64,000 nucleotides of DNA from positions 5,428,501 to 5,492,500 of the forward strand of contig NC_081331.1 of assembly GCF_022539665.2 (NCBI RefSeq), read 5' to 3'. The notes under the pieces were generated by a model. That model made no database searches and was not told the origin of the DNA. It saw only the letters and a program-made list of their open reading frames with translations. Positions 1 to 10,880 of this stretch are shown here, one piece after another. Origin of the DNA: Daphnia carinata. Its lineage: Eukaryota > Arthropoda > Branchiopoda > Diplostraca > Daphniidae. A program made the position numbers and the translations under genes. How positions within the stretch are numbered: position 1 is the stretch's first letter; each line of letters starts with the position of its first letter.

Positions 1-736
1 ATTTGAAAATGAGCAAAAGGAATCACAGGAAAGTCAATGTCCCCTCCCCCCTTCAGAAAACACATTATTCTGATTTGCTCTAACTAGTTGGGCATTAGGG
101 AGCGGTCAGTTTGCACGAAAACGAAGCGGTTCGAAACGCTTGCGGGCAACCGTTGTCAAATTTACAAGTGGGAGCGAGACACAAAATAAATAAAAAAAGA
201 CAACGAGAGTGCAAAGATTGCGCTAGGGAACATCGTTAACGTGTTTTTGTTTTGTTTTTTTAACCCAAAATCTAGCCAATGAAAAATTACATTTAATGAA
301 CCATTTTCTTTTTTTTTTTAACCTTGCGGCATTTCAACATGAAATGAGCAAAAGTCAGCCAAATAAAATCTTAAAAACGTGATTGATATGATTCGACGGT
401 TGTCCCCAAACAAATTCAAACAAACTAACAAGGGGGATAATTCTTTGTTTTCTCCTTTTAACATGAATGCAACACTTTATTTATCTCGTGTAAAGTTTTG
501 AAATGGAGGGCGGGCATTTTGAAAATGGGGTGCGTGTCCGTGTCAGCTTTGATTTCGTTTGTTGTTTTCTGTTTCACTTTTTATTCAAGCAAAACAAGAT
601 TGAAATTTTTCATTTTCTTTTCCTTTTCTTACAAAACGCGCACCGCCAAAAACAAAAAAAAAAAAAAAAATGATGTTTGGCTAGTAGCGATTCGCCAGTT
701 AATAAACAAGCGGGAAACATAAATAATAAGAGACAG

Positions 737-767
737 ACACACACACACACATGCGCGCGCGTGTGTG
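737..767. repeat. Alternating purine-pyrimidine tract (CA)n-(CG)n-(TG)n
   Basis: Thirty-one bases alternate strictly between purine and pyrimidine: a CA run, then ATGCGCGCGCG, then TGTGTG. The tract is close to self-complementary, with CA on the left pairing with TG on the right around a CG core. Such sequence is the classical type able to adopt Z-DNA or extrude as a cruciform. Confidence 0.85.
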
Positions 768-1935
768 ATGAGGTGAATAACACACACACGCATTAAAAAA
801 AAAACGACCTACACAGACAAATGGCTAACGAACATTTGATAAACTTTCTTTCCACCTTTTAACCGGATACATTGAGCCAAGTGTGTTCTCCAATTATTTT
901 GTCTTTCCGCAGCTTCGCGTGTGTGTGTGTGTGAAAAGAAACTTTTTTTTTCCGGAGTTGGCAATGCGATCGGTTTCATCTCACAATCGTTCGATGTTCG
1001 TTTCAAATATCCGTCACGTACACAAGACACAAACGTGACCGGATAACAGTTTTACAATTAAACAGAATTTTTTTTTTTTGAAAACGTCGTGATCGGAATT
1101 TGCGATGCAAACGCGCATCGATTGTGAATTTCATCAGCGAAGTGAAAATCAAAGTAAAACATGGGCTCAAATGACGACGATTGAGTGCCATTTTCGAAAT
1201 CTTGATTGGAGAGGGGGAAATAAAAGGAAAGCTAAAAGAATAAACTCTTAAATTTTATTCTCCTTCCGAGATGGTGACGTCCGATATCGCCGGACATGCC
1301 CTCCCTCTTTTAAGAGAAAAGAAAAAAAAAAACAAAAAAAAAACGTTGGGACAAAAAGAAGGGAAACAGTGGCCGAATAATAATAAGCTTCTTTATTTTT
1401 TTGTGTGTGTGTGTGTTTTTTTTTTTCAGCTTTTAATTCATTCCTCCCTCTCTTTAGAAAATAAGAGATTTTTATTTTATTTTCAGATGGAAAACGTTGA
1501 TTTGGGGAACAACGGTTACCTACATGCCGGACCTCAGTTCCCCTCGTTTTTATAATGAGGTGAAGGCTATTCATTAAAGTGGACGCTAGGGCCTGTAGGG
1601 GGCGATCGACTGCTATCGTGTCAGGTTTAACGAACTGCTTGGCCTACTCTAAAATTATTTCTTAAAAATAGACAAAACATTTTCTTTTAAGAGAAAATAC
1701 GTTAGATAGTCGAAATACATTTTTCTTTATGTTTTTTAAACGTGAAATGCATTCGACCAATAAGAAAAATAGGGGGATCGTGTGACGCCTTTTGAAAATC
1801 GCGCGATCCTAAGATGCAGCCATGCAAACGGAGCTCTTCCTTCTTCTTGGCCGTCCGTTCGTTTTTTGAGAGAATAAAAAAAAAGTCTCAGAGTTCAGCT
1901 ATCGGTTATCAACGGCGTAGCTCAAATTCACTTTG

Positions 1936-1968
<33 letters not shown>
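1936..1968 (+). repeat. Poly-A run (33 nt)
   Basis: Uninterrupted A tract. No target-site duplication or recognisable retrotransposed body is visible upstream, so I call it only a homopolymer. Confidence 0.9.
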
Positions 1969-1971
<3 letters not shown>

Positions 1972-2048
1972 TCGGTTGCGTGAAAATCGAGCCGTACCCC
2001 CATCCTTACACGTTTCGATCACGATGACGAAATCGGGAATAATCACGC

Positions 2049-2142
2049 AGAGGTTTATCTAACCTCTCCTCGAAAGGGCGTGGCTTCTTCGATATTCAAA
2101 ATCCGCAGCTGCGGACAACGATATCATTATCAAATGATATCG
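2049..2142. repeat. Cluster of three inverted repeats
   Basis: Three perfect dyads lie within 94 bp: AGAGGTT-TATCT-AACCTCT at 2049-2067; the 12-bp palindrome CCGCAGCTGCGG at 2103-2114, with a CAGCTG E-box at its centre; and a 10-bp-arm repeat starting CGATATCATT at 2119-2142 with a 4-nt loop. They could be transcription-factor dyads or hairpins. No gene can be tied to them from the sequence. Confidence 0.6.
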
Positions 2143-3036
2143 TGAGCGGTACGTGATGTGCGATCAACGTGAGAACTAAACAATTTTCCAATCATCGATT
2201 TCTCCTTCAATTACTTTCGCACAACAAAATAGTCAAAACAATGTCAGACATGTCCCATTATGTTTGACGTCACAAGTTGGAAACAACAACGTCCGAAATC
2301 AAATGTTTTGGTTCTAAAAGTGCACCCCTGTTGCGTAGCCCAGGTAAACGTGTTTACCTCTCACGAGTCTCGTATTCCTTCTTTTTTTTTTTTTCCTTCT
2401 AAACTTCCTACAATTTCCTTATCAGATTTACTGCCGTGTTTTTCTTTTATCGCACCTGATGATAAAGACAATAACAATGCCGGCCTCCGTAAGAAGACGG
2501 ACGATAGCGCATGCACCTAGTCATATAATTACCTCAGCATGTCGAATAAGAAGCCCAACAATGAAAACTAGCCAATGAACGCTAAGAAAGAAAAAAAAAT
2601 ATACATAGTCACACTTTGGTGGTATAAGTTTGAACGCTAGTCACGCTCAGCCTTGTGTAGCCACCAGCTTTGATTTCAAAAAAAAAAAAAAATGGAGTTG
2701 TATAGGCCGTCCTTTAAAAGAAGAAAGAAAAAAAATGAATCAACAAATAATTGTTACAAAAATTACACTAACAATCCAATTGCTACGTAGGGAACGAAAC
2801 ATGTCGCCCGGAGGGAAATGATTCAATGATTTCACGATGATGATGTTATGAGTTGCTATGTCGGAATAAAAACACAAAAAAAAAAGGAAAAATTTCAAAC
2901 GATGAACTCCCGAGTTCGTTGGTGGCCCTTGATGATCTCTCTTCTCCTTTAATCCGATTGATTGTAAATATTTTCTTTTTTAAAAGAAAATGACGTCATT
3001 TTAAACGCAAGTTTAAATGCCCAAGAAAAACAATGG

Positions 3037-3057
3037 GTGTGTGTGTGTGTGTGTGTG
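3037..3057. repeat. (GT)n microsatellite
   Basis: About ten GT units. A second (GT)n tract of similar length lies at 3329-3347. Confidence 0.9.
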
Positions 3058-3738
3058 CATTGGACATTTAAAAACACGTGCAACATTTTTTCACAGAGGA
3101 GGTCCTTAAATAGTGTCCCTCTTTTTCCTTATTTAGTTTTTTTTTTTTGTTTTCCAAAAATCTTTTGTATTTTTCTCTCTCTCTTTTTTTCAATCAACTC
3201 CCGTGTATGTGTGTTTCAGACTTTTTATTTAAAAACCACGGCCCCTTGTTATCTGTATAGGGTTTTGGGTTGCACGGTGAGAGTCTGCTGGAGGTAGGTC
3301 GTCGTCCCGACAACACTAAATCGGGACTGTGTGTGTGTGTGTGTGTGACTCTCTTACTTGTGTTCCCCCCTGAAGCACATTGCGTCGTCAGCCCATACAA
3401 TGGCCCCGAAATTGGGAAAAAGAAATAACCAGATTTTTTTTTTCCTATAGCGCAGAGAGAAAACTTAAAAAAGATAAGCGAACATGTATATGAAGCTATA
3501 TAAGGAGAAAGACGAAAAAAAAAAAACAAATTTCTTTCTTTAAATAAAAAAAAAAAGATAAACAAGACAAGTTTGTTGGGGTGAGTGTGTTCTTAAGGTC
3601 TCGGCGGGAGTGACGAATGTCACGTGCTCCGGAATACATATTGGGTGAGATTTTTTTCTTTTAAACTTGTACCACAATTTTTGTTCTTTTTTACACGTCG
3701 TCTTTCTAGTGTTCCATGTAAGGGCAAGTGACCAGACC

Positions 3739-3743
<5 letters not shown>

Positions 3744-3809
<66 letters not shown>
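3744..3809 (+). repeat. Poly-A run (66 nt)
   Basis: An uninterrupted run of 66 A residues between CCCCCTC and GGGACGGG, by far the longest homopolymer in the window. Its exact length in the genome is uncertain because such runs are unstable and hard to sequence. Confidence 0.9.
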
Positions 3810-3812
<3 letters not shown>

Positions 3813-6796
3813 ACGGGCAAACTGAAGGGAGAAATGCGTGGCCATAATTTTTTTCAAGACGCTGATTTTCTTTCTTTTTTTTTTTCCCTTTCAGTACAAT
3901 TGTGTTTTGTAAGTAAGCCCCTCCGAAAGTCCAATCGATTATTACCTGTGCTGGACCTAAAGGTAAATCATCCAATTGTTGTCTTTAGCCACTACGAGTC
4001 TGAGACCTTGAACGCCAAATATACCAGTAATAATAAACAGATCAACATCTATTATCTTTTTATTACAGTATGCCCTCAACGATAGAATTAAGGATGGGCA
4101 ACAGGTAAAAAAAAAAAAATAAAAATGGCTTTCTCTAGAGGGATGTACCAGCCCCTTAACGAGTGGAAAGGCTGGCGACGAACCCAAGACATTTTTTTTT
4201 TTTTTTTTACTACACCGGAGTCAAAAAAAAAGGGGGCAGTGATGAGAGGCCATCATCATCATCGAGTCGCCATCGCCATTATTTCAAAACTAAAAAATTG
4301 GTGGTGTAACTTCATTTTTAATGTCATTTTGACTTCAACTATTTTCCCCTTTAAAAAGAAATTAGAACAAAAATTAAACTTATTAAAGGGCTTGGAGACA
4401 AAGAGTCCTTTTAAATTTGGCCTTTTAACAGAGTCTAACAAACCCGGCAGGAGGAGAAAGAAAGACTCCCGCCGAGCGCTCCGGTGTGCGTTTAACAACG
4501 TGTTCCGTTCCTCTCCCTTTTTTTTTTGGTCGCTCCTACGTAAAAGGGAAATAGCAAAAAAAAAAAAAAAAATGTGCAAAGGAACGGCATAGGTGCGTCA
4601 AAAATTGTCCGAGTGTTCGCCAAAAAAAGCAATTAGCATTTGAAATTCGTTTTCAATCAATTTGCTATTACCCCCCCCCCCCTATTCATTTTCTTTACGG
4701 GCAAGGTGTGTTTTTTAATATCAACATAATGAAAGGAGAAAAAAAAAATGATTGTTTATGATCTGGTCACGCATTTCTCAGCTAAAAAAAAAAAAAAATG
4801 GGCGGCCATTTGGTTTTTTTCTTCCCATTGCGCATCACGAAATTGCGCAGCGCGGGAAAAAACACACATTTGAATAAACAACTGCGCAATGTTGTTTACA
4901 CGACAAGAGATACCTTGGCAAAAGAAGAAAGAAATCCCTGTGTGTAGATTAGCACGTTATGGCTGAAGTGGGACAGGGTTTTTTTTTTTTTTTTCTACAA
5001 CAAGAGAATTTTCAAAGTAAAAACATCGAGAAAAAAAAAAAAAGATGACGAAAGTCGAGGAAGAAGGCGCGGTCAGAGGTGTCGTGTTCTGTCCATTCCA
5101 ACAAACGCTGCACCCTCAAGCCCGTCTGTCACACAAAAAATTGTTTTCAAAAGAAGAAGAAGGAAAAAAAAAAAAAGGGAAACGTTGTGCTTTCTCGTAT
5201 TGTTAAGTCAGCGTGCGTCTGTGATTTTCTTTTTTTTTTTTTTTTTAAATGCTTCTTGTTTTCTGTACGAAAAGGGCGACAGTGTGAGATCATCTCTTAT
5301 TTAGATGGAGACAGTGGACGCGTCTTAACTAACAACACATTTGGACGTCAATAGCCAAACGAAGGGGGAAACGAGGAGCATCTGAAAAGAGGCAGAATCA
5401 GCTGGAAAACGATCGCAGATAATGGGGTCTGACTTTCAGGATGAGAAAAGAAAAAGAAAAAAAAAAGAATCTCGTTTTGTGCTGATTCGTGTCACATACG
5501 CACGTAGGAAGAAACTTTAGACGCCGAGTGAAAGAGACGATTTACGAGCCTTTTTCTTTTTTAAATGGGAGAGATAAACGTAGAGAGAAAAAAAAAATGA
5601 TGAAATATACAAAGACACGTTCTTCTAAAAATCTTGCAAAAGAATTTTTTTTCCGAATGCAAGCAAAGAAAAGGTAGCCGGCAATGATCCAAAACATTTC
5701 ATCTGTTTTCATTAGCGTCAAATAGCGGCAACCTCGCTATTGAAATTGAATGGGGGGGGGGGGAGCCTATTGACCAACAGATCGTCAAAAATCGCCACCA
5801 AAAAAGGATGCCAACACGCCTCGAAGAAAAAGAAAACGATGAAACAAATATTAAAAGAGTGTTGAAACATCTGAAAAGTTCGTAACAGTTAACGACAGGT
5901 GTAAATCCTTAGTTTCACCGTTTTCTTCCTGATTTGATATCCCCTTTCCCCCTAAAAAAAAAAAAAAAAATCTGTACCGAGTGAGTAATGGATTTCAACT
6001 GTGAAAGATCAGCGTCCTACGAGTAACACGTTACACGCTGTTTTAAATGGTCATTTCAGTCCGACAGCCAACTGTTGGGGAACAGGAGGATCTGTGAACA
6101 ATCGTCTACGTGTCGGGCAGTCGTCGGCCGATATTAGTGACGGTCTCACTGACCTTTTCTTTTCTTACATTTGCCCCCCTCGTGTCCAAGCTTTCTACAT
6201 AATCTCGGCATTACCCTCAACTAACTTTATTTTTTTGGAATTTCGGAATTTCAAGATGGACTCGCGTTGGCAAAGTATCGTCTTACTTTCAACAACCTTG
6301 GCGACTTTTCCGAGAAAAAAACACGATTCTATTTCATCACCTAATATCGTAGATGACGGAATAGCAGATAAACTCACAAATAAAAACAAGAAACAAAATA
6401 GAAATTGGCTATTTTGTTTCGCGAAAATCAAAAACTCGACTGACCTGGGATGGCGCCAAAAATTCCACGTGGTTGGCTAATAGCCAAAACGTATCACCAC
6501 CTTTTGATGTAACAGTCAATTTCCAGAAAGCCAACCAAAAAAACCAAACTAACAAAACAAAACAGCTGCAAATGTAATCCGGCGAGAGTGAGACGTGTAG
6601 TTCAAACTTCCTCCAAGATGAAACGAAACGATAAAAAAAAAAATGAAAGCGTCCAGTCATGGACGTCCGACTGCGGTCGAAGCGTAAAATTTACTGAGCG
6701 ATGGGATGCTTCCCCTCTCCTATTTGATCTCTCATCTAATGCTGTGTTGCACGTTTTCATTTTTTTTGGTGTGTATGCGCACACGCGCCAGCCCAA

Positions 6797-6840
6797 GGCT
6801 CCCTCTGTCGCTAGGGCGAAACCTATAGCCGCAGGGAGCC
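6797..6840. repeat. Two-stem hairpin
   Basis: The outer arms GGCTCCCT (6797-6804) and AGGGAGCC (6833-6840) are perfectly complementary. Inside, GCTAGGG and CCTATAGC can form a second stem around CGAAA. It could be a small structured RNA or a DNA palindrome. I do not recognise a known RNA family. Confidence 0.45.
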
Positions 6841-8482
6841 ATCAGAAGTTGGGACGCCGGACTGCACAGAGATTGCAGCAGCCCTCGCTCTCAAGCGCTC
6901 GTAGAACGAAGATAAGAGCCGCCTTTTTCATGTTTTGAAGCCACCAGAGCTTTAATTTATTTTTTCTTTATTTTTTTCTCGATCGAAGGAAAAAAAAAAA
7001 AAAAAATTAAAAAAATAAAGAAAAAGCCTGAAGCCATTCCGATGTTGAAGACCCTATAGCCATCAACGCAACTATGTTTCTTCCCCCCCCATTCGTTAAG
7101 ACTTAGAGTCGTAGAGAGGGATAGACGTAAGACCGTTTGAGGGGGGTGGAAGAGTCAAGACGATGAAAAAGTGGAGGATACCGTGTTTTTAGATTATTCT
7201 TCATAACATTTTGATTCTTAACGGGTTTTTTTTTCGGTTGAGAAGCAAGGGGGCGAGAGTACGAACAACATCTCCGCAAGATTTAGGAAAAAAAACCGAA
7301 ATTCTCATCGCATGGCCGTCCGTTTTGTTTCTTTAGCGCTTTCGGCTTTTAACTTAACAACAACGAAAGCGTTTTCTTTCTCCCTCCTCCAACAAACACA
7401 AATTTAATTCTTTTTTTTTCCGTTCCAAAATCTGTTTGAATGCGATTGGCGTCTAATGTTACAGTATACACAATACGCGCAGCGACGTGTCGGATTGAAT
7501 AACAAAATTACATGCCTATAGTGATTTTTTTTTTCTAGACAGTTATTATTATTTTTTTTTTTTTTAATTTCTTGAAATGTGTTCCATCACATCTGATCTG
7601 TCCAAAGTTCACTCGTCCCTCCTTTTCGATTTGAGAGCGGCTTTTTGTGTTGTTGTAACCAGTTGGTGGCAGTCATTTTGCTTCCATAAAAACATGACAT
7701 CGTTTGTAACTTTTAAAAACTACCATTTTCCCACTTGTCTCAATGGCGGGAAATTCTTTTTTCAAAAAATGGTGTGTCCAGGCACAGGAAAATTTTTTTT
7801 GAAAATCAGTTCCATATGCGCGTCTTCTTTAATATTCCATCCGACACTTGAAACGAAGAGATCAGAAAACAACAATAAAGGGACGTGTGTTGGGAGGGGG
7901 GAGCTAGAAATTGAAAAAAAGAGTGAGGCATGGCAAATCTAATTGCAATGGATGTGGTTAATTCTCCGGTACCACTCGACTAAACAGATGCTGCTGCAGA
8001 GCATTGCGGCAAAAAAATTTAAAAATAAATGCCGGAGAGAGAAGTGGTGGGTTATATAGTTTGGCTCCGGCAGCATAAAAGCATAAAAATATGCATCGTC
8101 CAATGGAACAACATCAAACAAGTGACACGAAGTTTTTTTTTTTTTTTTTTACTTGTTTCGCCCTTTATGTTAGGGCTTGCCTTGATTTTTTACGACACAA
8201 ACCTGATGGTATCGAATTTCCCAAGAAAACGTAGAACAAGAAGAACAAGTCCAAGTGTTTTCATTTTGACTTTGTGATGGGCTCTGCATGTGTGGATATA
8301 ATCACTCATTCTCTCAGACGTGTTCCCATAACTTTATTGTATTTATCTATTCGACTCACCCCCATACAGAATTTTATATTGATTTGATGATTGAATTTGT
8401 CATTGATAATATTTTTTTCTATTTGCATTTAAGCTTCGGTATTTTCCTCCAGTTTGGAAATCCCCTAAGGTTTATTGTTCGT

Positions 8483-10765
8483 TTATTCGTTTAGACCGTC
8501 GCGAAGGTCTTCAGTAGATATGATGTGCGAAAAACCAATTGGCTTCAACAAATCCGCATTCATTAAAGTGGCGATGACGGATTTCTTGTTGGCCAAGTTA
8601 AAGAAGCGAACAGCGACTGCGCCATGCTTTTCACTGGTAAAATTGCAAACAAGAGTATACCCATATTGGGTCCAGGTAGGATTTACCATAGGACCCGAGC
8701 TCAGATGTGTAGCTATTTTGATATACTGTTCAGGCGACATGTTATTGTTAGGATTCATTTCCGGAAAATGGGGATGTTTATCGTAGTGGTTTGCTGCCGC
8801 CATGGAATTGCCGAATCTCGGGTTTCCCGTATTGAACGTTTTGCAATCTTTCATGAAATTTTTAAAGCTATTGACAGTGGCATCACTCGTTTGCAGATTG
8901 CTAATAAACTCGTCCGCAACTAGGATCGCGTAAAAATCTTCTGGTTTCATTCCTTCCGGTCTTGTTGGATTAGGATTCTGCATTCTCGAACTTACGGCTG
9001 AGTCCATTTGGCGGAAAGCATACTCTGCCGCATCAGTGAATTCTGTGGCGTTGGAACAACCCGATTTCCTGGCCATTTCCATGGCAACTCTGAACCGATC
9101 AGGATGGTAATTCTTGCCGGCTTGTGCCATTACCTGATGCAGCCTATCCAGTTCATGGGGTTTGAGGTTCTCGAATATATTTTTACCATCTAAATTGACT
9201 TGTGACAGATGCCAGACTCCGAATAGCTCTTGGAGTTGGTTCGTCGCAAAGTGTTGCTGGCTTTCGTGCGTGATTCGGTACTCTTGCCCTATGGCGCTAT
9301 ATATTCTATTGAACTCTGCTTCATCGATCTTGTTGTTCCTTAAGTCCTCGAATATCTCTAATAGTTGATTCTGCTTCTCTTCGCTCATTTGTAGAAACGC
9401 TTCGGAGTCGATGACGACCTCCTCTTTCACGTTCACTTGGTTACCCTCGACCAGTCTGAAAGCGCTGAGGAACTCTTGCTTGTTCTCAATGATTTTGAGG
9501 TCTCTAATGAACTCTTTGTTGTCACGTATCTCTCTTATCTTAGCCGGATCCACCATCTCCTGCCTCGGATGGTATATTTGATCGAAAACGGCTTGCTCTT
9601 CGGTATTAAGAGCACTTCTTATGCTTGCCAGTTCGTCGTGTTGGGTCTCCTTGTCGATGGTGCTTGCCAGTTCGTCGTGTTGAGCTTCGTTGATGATGGT
9701 GCTTGCCGTGTTGGAAGTGATGAGCGAGTGCGTAAAGAAGAAGAGGCTAGTTGTTAACAGGAAAACTTCCAATGGACTGACCTCTTCGTTTTTTTTCAAT
9801 TTCTTAATGACTCTGTCGAACGCGTTGACGACACCCATTCCGCTTGTCGACAACGCCGTGACATTGAGAGCCGAACAAAACGCTCGGGTTCCACTACTGG
9901 CCAGTTCACCAGCTTTTGCCGTAGAGGTCAGAATCTTAGCGCTAGCCATTGCTCCGATGCTGAGCGCTGTAGCAACAGTTGTCAGCCAACAACATCGAGC
10001 ATCTGCAGATACGAATGGGTTGATCGACTGGTCATGTGCACCTCTGTCTATCAGCGTCCCAACGCTTCTTCCGGTTACGTATAGCGCTCCTGGAGCTCCA
10101 GCAATGCTGCTGCCCGCCACAATCCACCACCCGACTGGTGCAGTAAATGGAATGACAGACATAACGACTCCAGCAGCCAAAGCCACACTCGTTGTAACAT
10201 TTGCAACCGTCGACACCTTGTCGAGCGCCTGGAGTACGTTTCCCCGTTCTGATTGGTTGTAGAACTCGATTTCTACTGAATTCTCATTCGAAAACGTGTA
10301 CTCGGCATTTTTCGGAACACAGATCCACCATCCGTTGAACATGTTGTTCGCCAAAAAGTTTTCGTACCCTTCATACACACGCCCGTAATGGTCGATAAAG
10401 TAAGACAATCCTGTTTTAATTCCATCACCACGCTTTAGCCTGATGAGCGGAGCAACTCTTTGCTGTCCTTCGCTGTTGTATGCGCATACGAAAATCATGG
10501 CGATGTAAACGTCCTTCCATCCTTGCTTCTTGCAGTACTCGATACATTTCCCTTTTATTTCTGAAATGCCTTCCACCTGATCCTTAGTATATCCATAATT
10601 TTCAGTCCGATTTGTTGACGAGGGCGGACCTGCGATGGCGAACGCAATTTTCTTCCAGAGGTACTCGTCGTGTTCGGGTATACTATATTTCTCCCATTTT
10701 CTATCCCCCATACAAATTGCGAATTCCTGTTGGGTGTATTGCGCTGTAGTCCTCCACTTTTCCAT
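8483..10765 (-). CDS. DUF4781-like protein, 760 residues, intronless
   Basis: A single uninterrupted frame of 760 codons from ATG at 10765. The N-terminal 180 residues (around WKKIAFAIAGPP and FIDHYGRVYEGYENFL) resemble, from memory, the arthropod DUF4781 family of unknown function. Residues of about 185-350 hold three hydrophobic stretches that could be membrane-inserting. A direct 13-residue duplication containing QHDELAS follows, then a charged helical region. An HPD tripeptide (near residue 553) sits in a J-domain-like setting. The last ~100 residues (HYDKH near residue 658, then a SPEQYIKIA-type helix and strand-rich tail) resemble C-terminal nuclease folds of bacterial polymorphic toxins. 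The function is unknown. The frame stays open upstream of the chosen ATG, so the real start may lie further upstream (see 10881-11381). Confidence 0.8.
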   Translation of the reverse strand: MEKWRTTAQYTQQEFAICMGDRKWEKYSIPEHDEYLWKKIAFAIAGPPSSTNRTENYGYTKDQVEGISEIKGKCIEYCKKQGWKDVYIAMIFVCAYNSEGQQRVAPLIRLKRGDGIKTGLSYFIDHYGRVYEGYENFLANNMFNGWWICVPKNAEYTFSNENSVEIEFYNQSERGNVLQALDKVSTVANVTTSVALAAGVVMSVIPFTAPVGWWIVAGSSIAGAPGALYVTGRSVGTLIDRGAHDQSINPFVSADARCCWLTTVATALSIGAMASAKILTSTAKAGELASSGTRAFCSALNVTALSTSGMGVVNAFDRVIKKLKKNEEVSPLEVFLLTTSLFFFTHSLITSNTASTIINEAQHDELASTIDKETQHDELASIRSALNTEEQAVFDQIYHPRQEMVDPAKIREIRDNKEFIRDLKIIENKQEFLSAFRLVEGNQVNVKEEVVIDSEAFLQMSEEKQNQLLEIFEDLRNNKIDEAEFNRIYSAIGQEYRITHESQQHFATNQLQELFGVWHLSQVNLDGKNIFENLKPHELDRLHQVMAQAGKNYHPDRFRVAMEMARKSGCSNATEFTDAAEYAFRQMDSAVSSRMQNPNPTRPEGMKPEDFYAILVADEFISNLQTSDATVNSFKNFMKDCKTFNTGNPRFGNSMAAANHYDKHPHFPEMNPNNNMSPEQYIKIATHLSSGPMVNPTWTQYGYTLVCNFTSEKHGAVAVRFFNLANKKSVIATLMNADLLKPIGFSHIISTEDLRDGLNE

Positions 10766-10880
10766 GGCGTTGCAAATTTGAGGCGGCGATGTAAAAAAAA
10801 TATTTCTTTTTGTTTCGTTGTTTTTGTTCTCTGTATTCTGAAATGCTGAAGAAAAACGCAGCTTTTCTAACCATACGTTT

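Larger units (their letters stand above)
1..8482. other. Gene-poor, homopolymer-rich region
   Basis: I see no convincing coding gene. Short open frames here are dominated by runs of Lys, Phe or His/Thr caused by poly-A, poly-T and CA repeats and show no protein-like composition. The region contains dense A/T homopolymers, GT/CA microsatellites and several inverted repeats listed separately. A splice-acceptor-like TTTTATTTTCAG at about 1475-1486 is followed by a 22-codon frame ending in TAA at 1553-1555, which could be a small terminal exon, but nothing upstream supports it. It may be intronic or 5' regulatory DNA of a gene outside the window. Confidence 0.6.

Noticed and set aside
3540-3975. 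Long open frames rich in Phe on the minus strand
   Set aside because: They are the translation of the 66-nt poly-A run and have no protein-like flanks.
9690-10262. 190-codon plus-strand frame
   Set aside because: Antisense shadow of the 760-codon DUF4781-like frame, which is far longer and has recognisable motifs.
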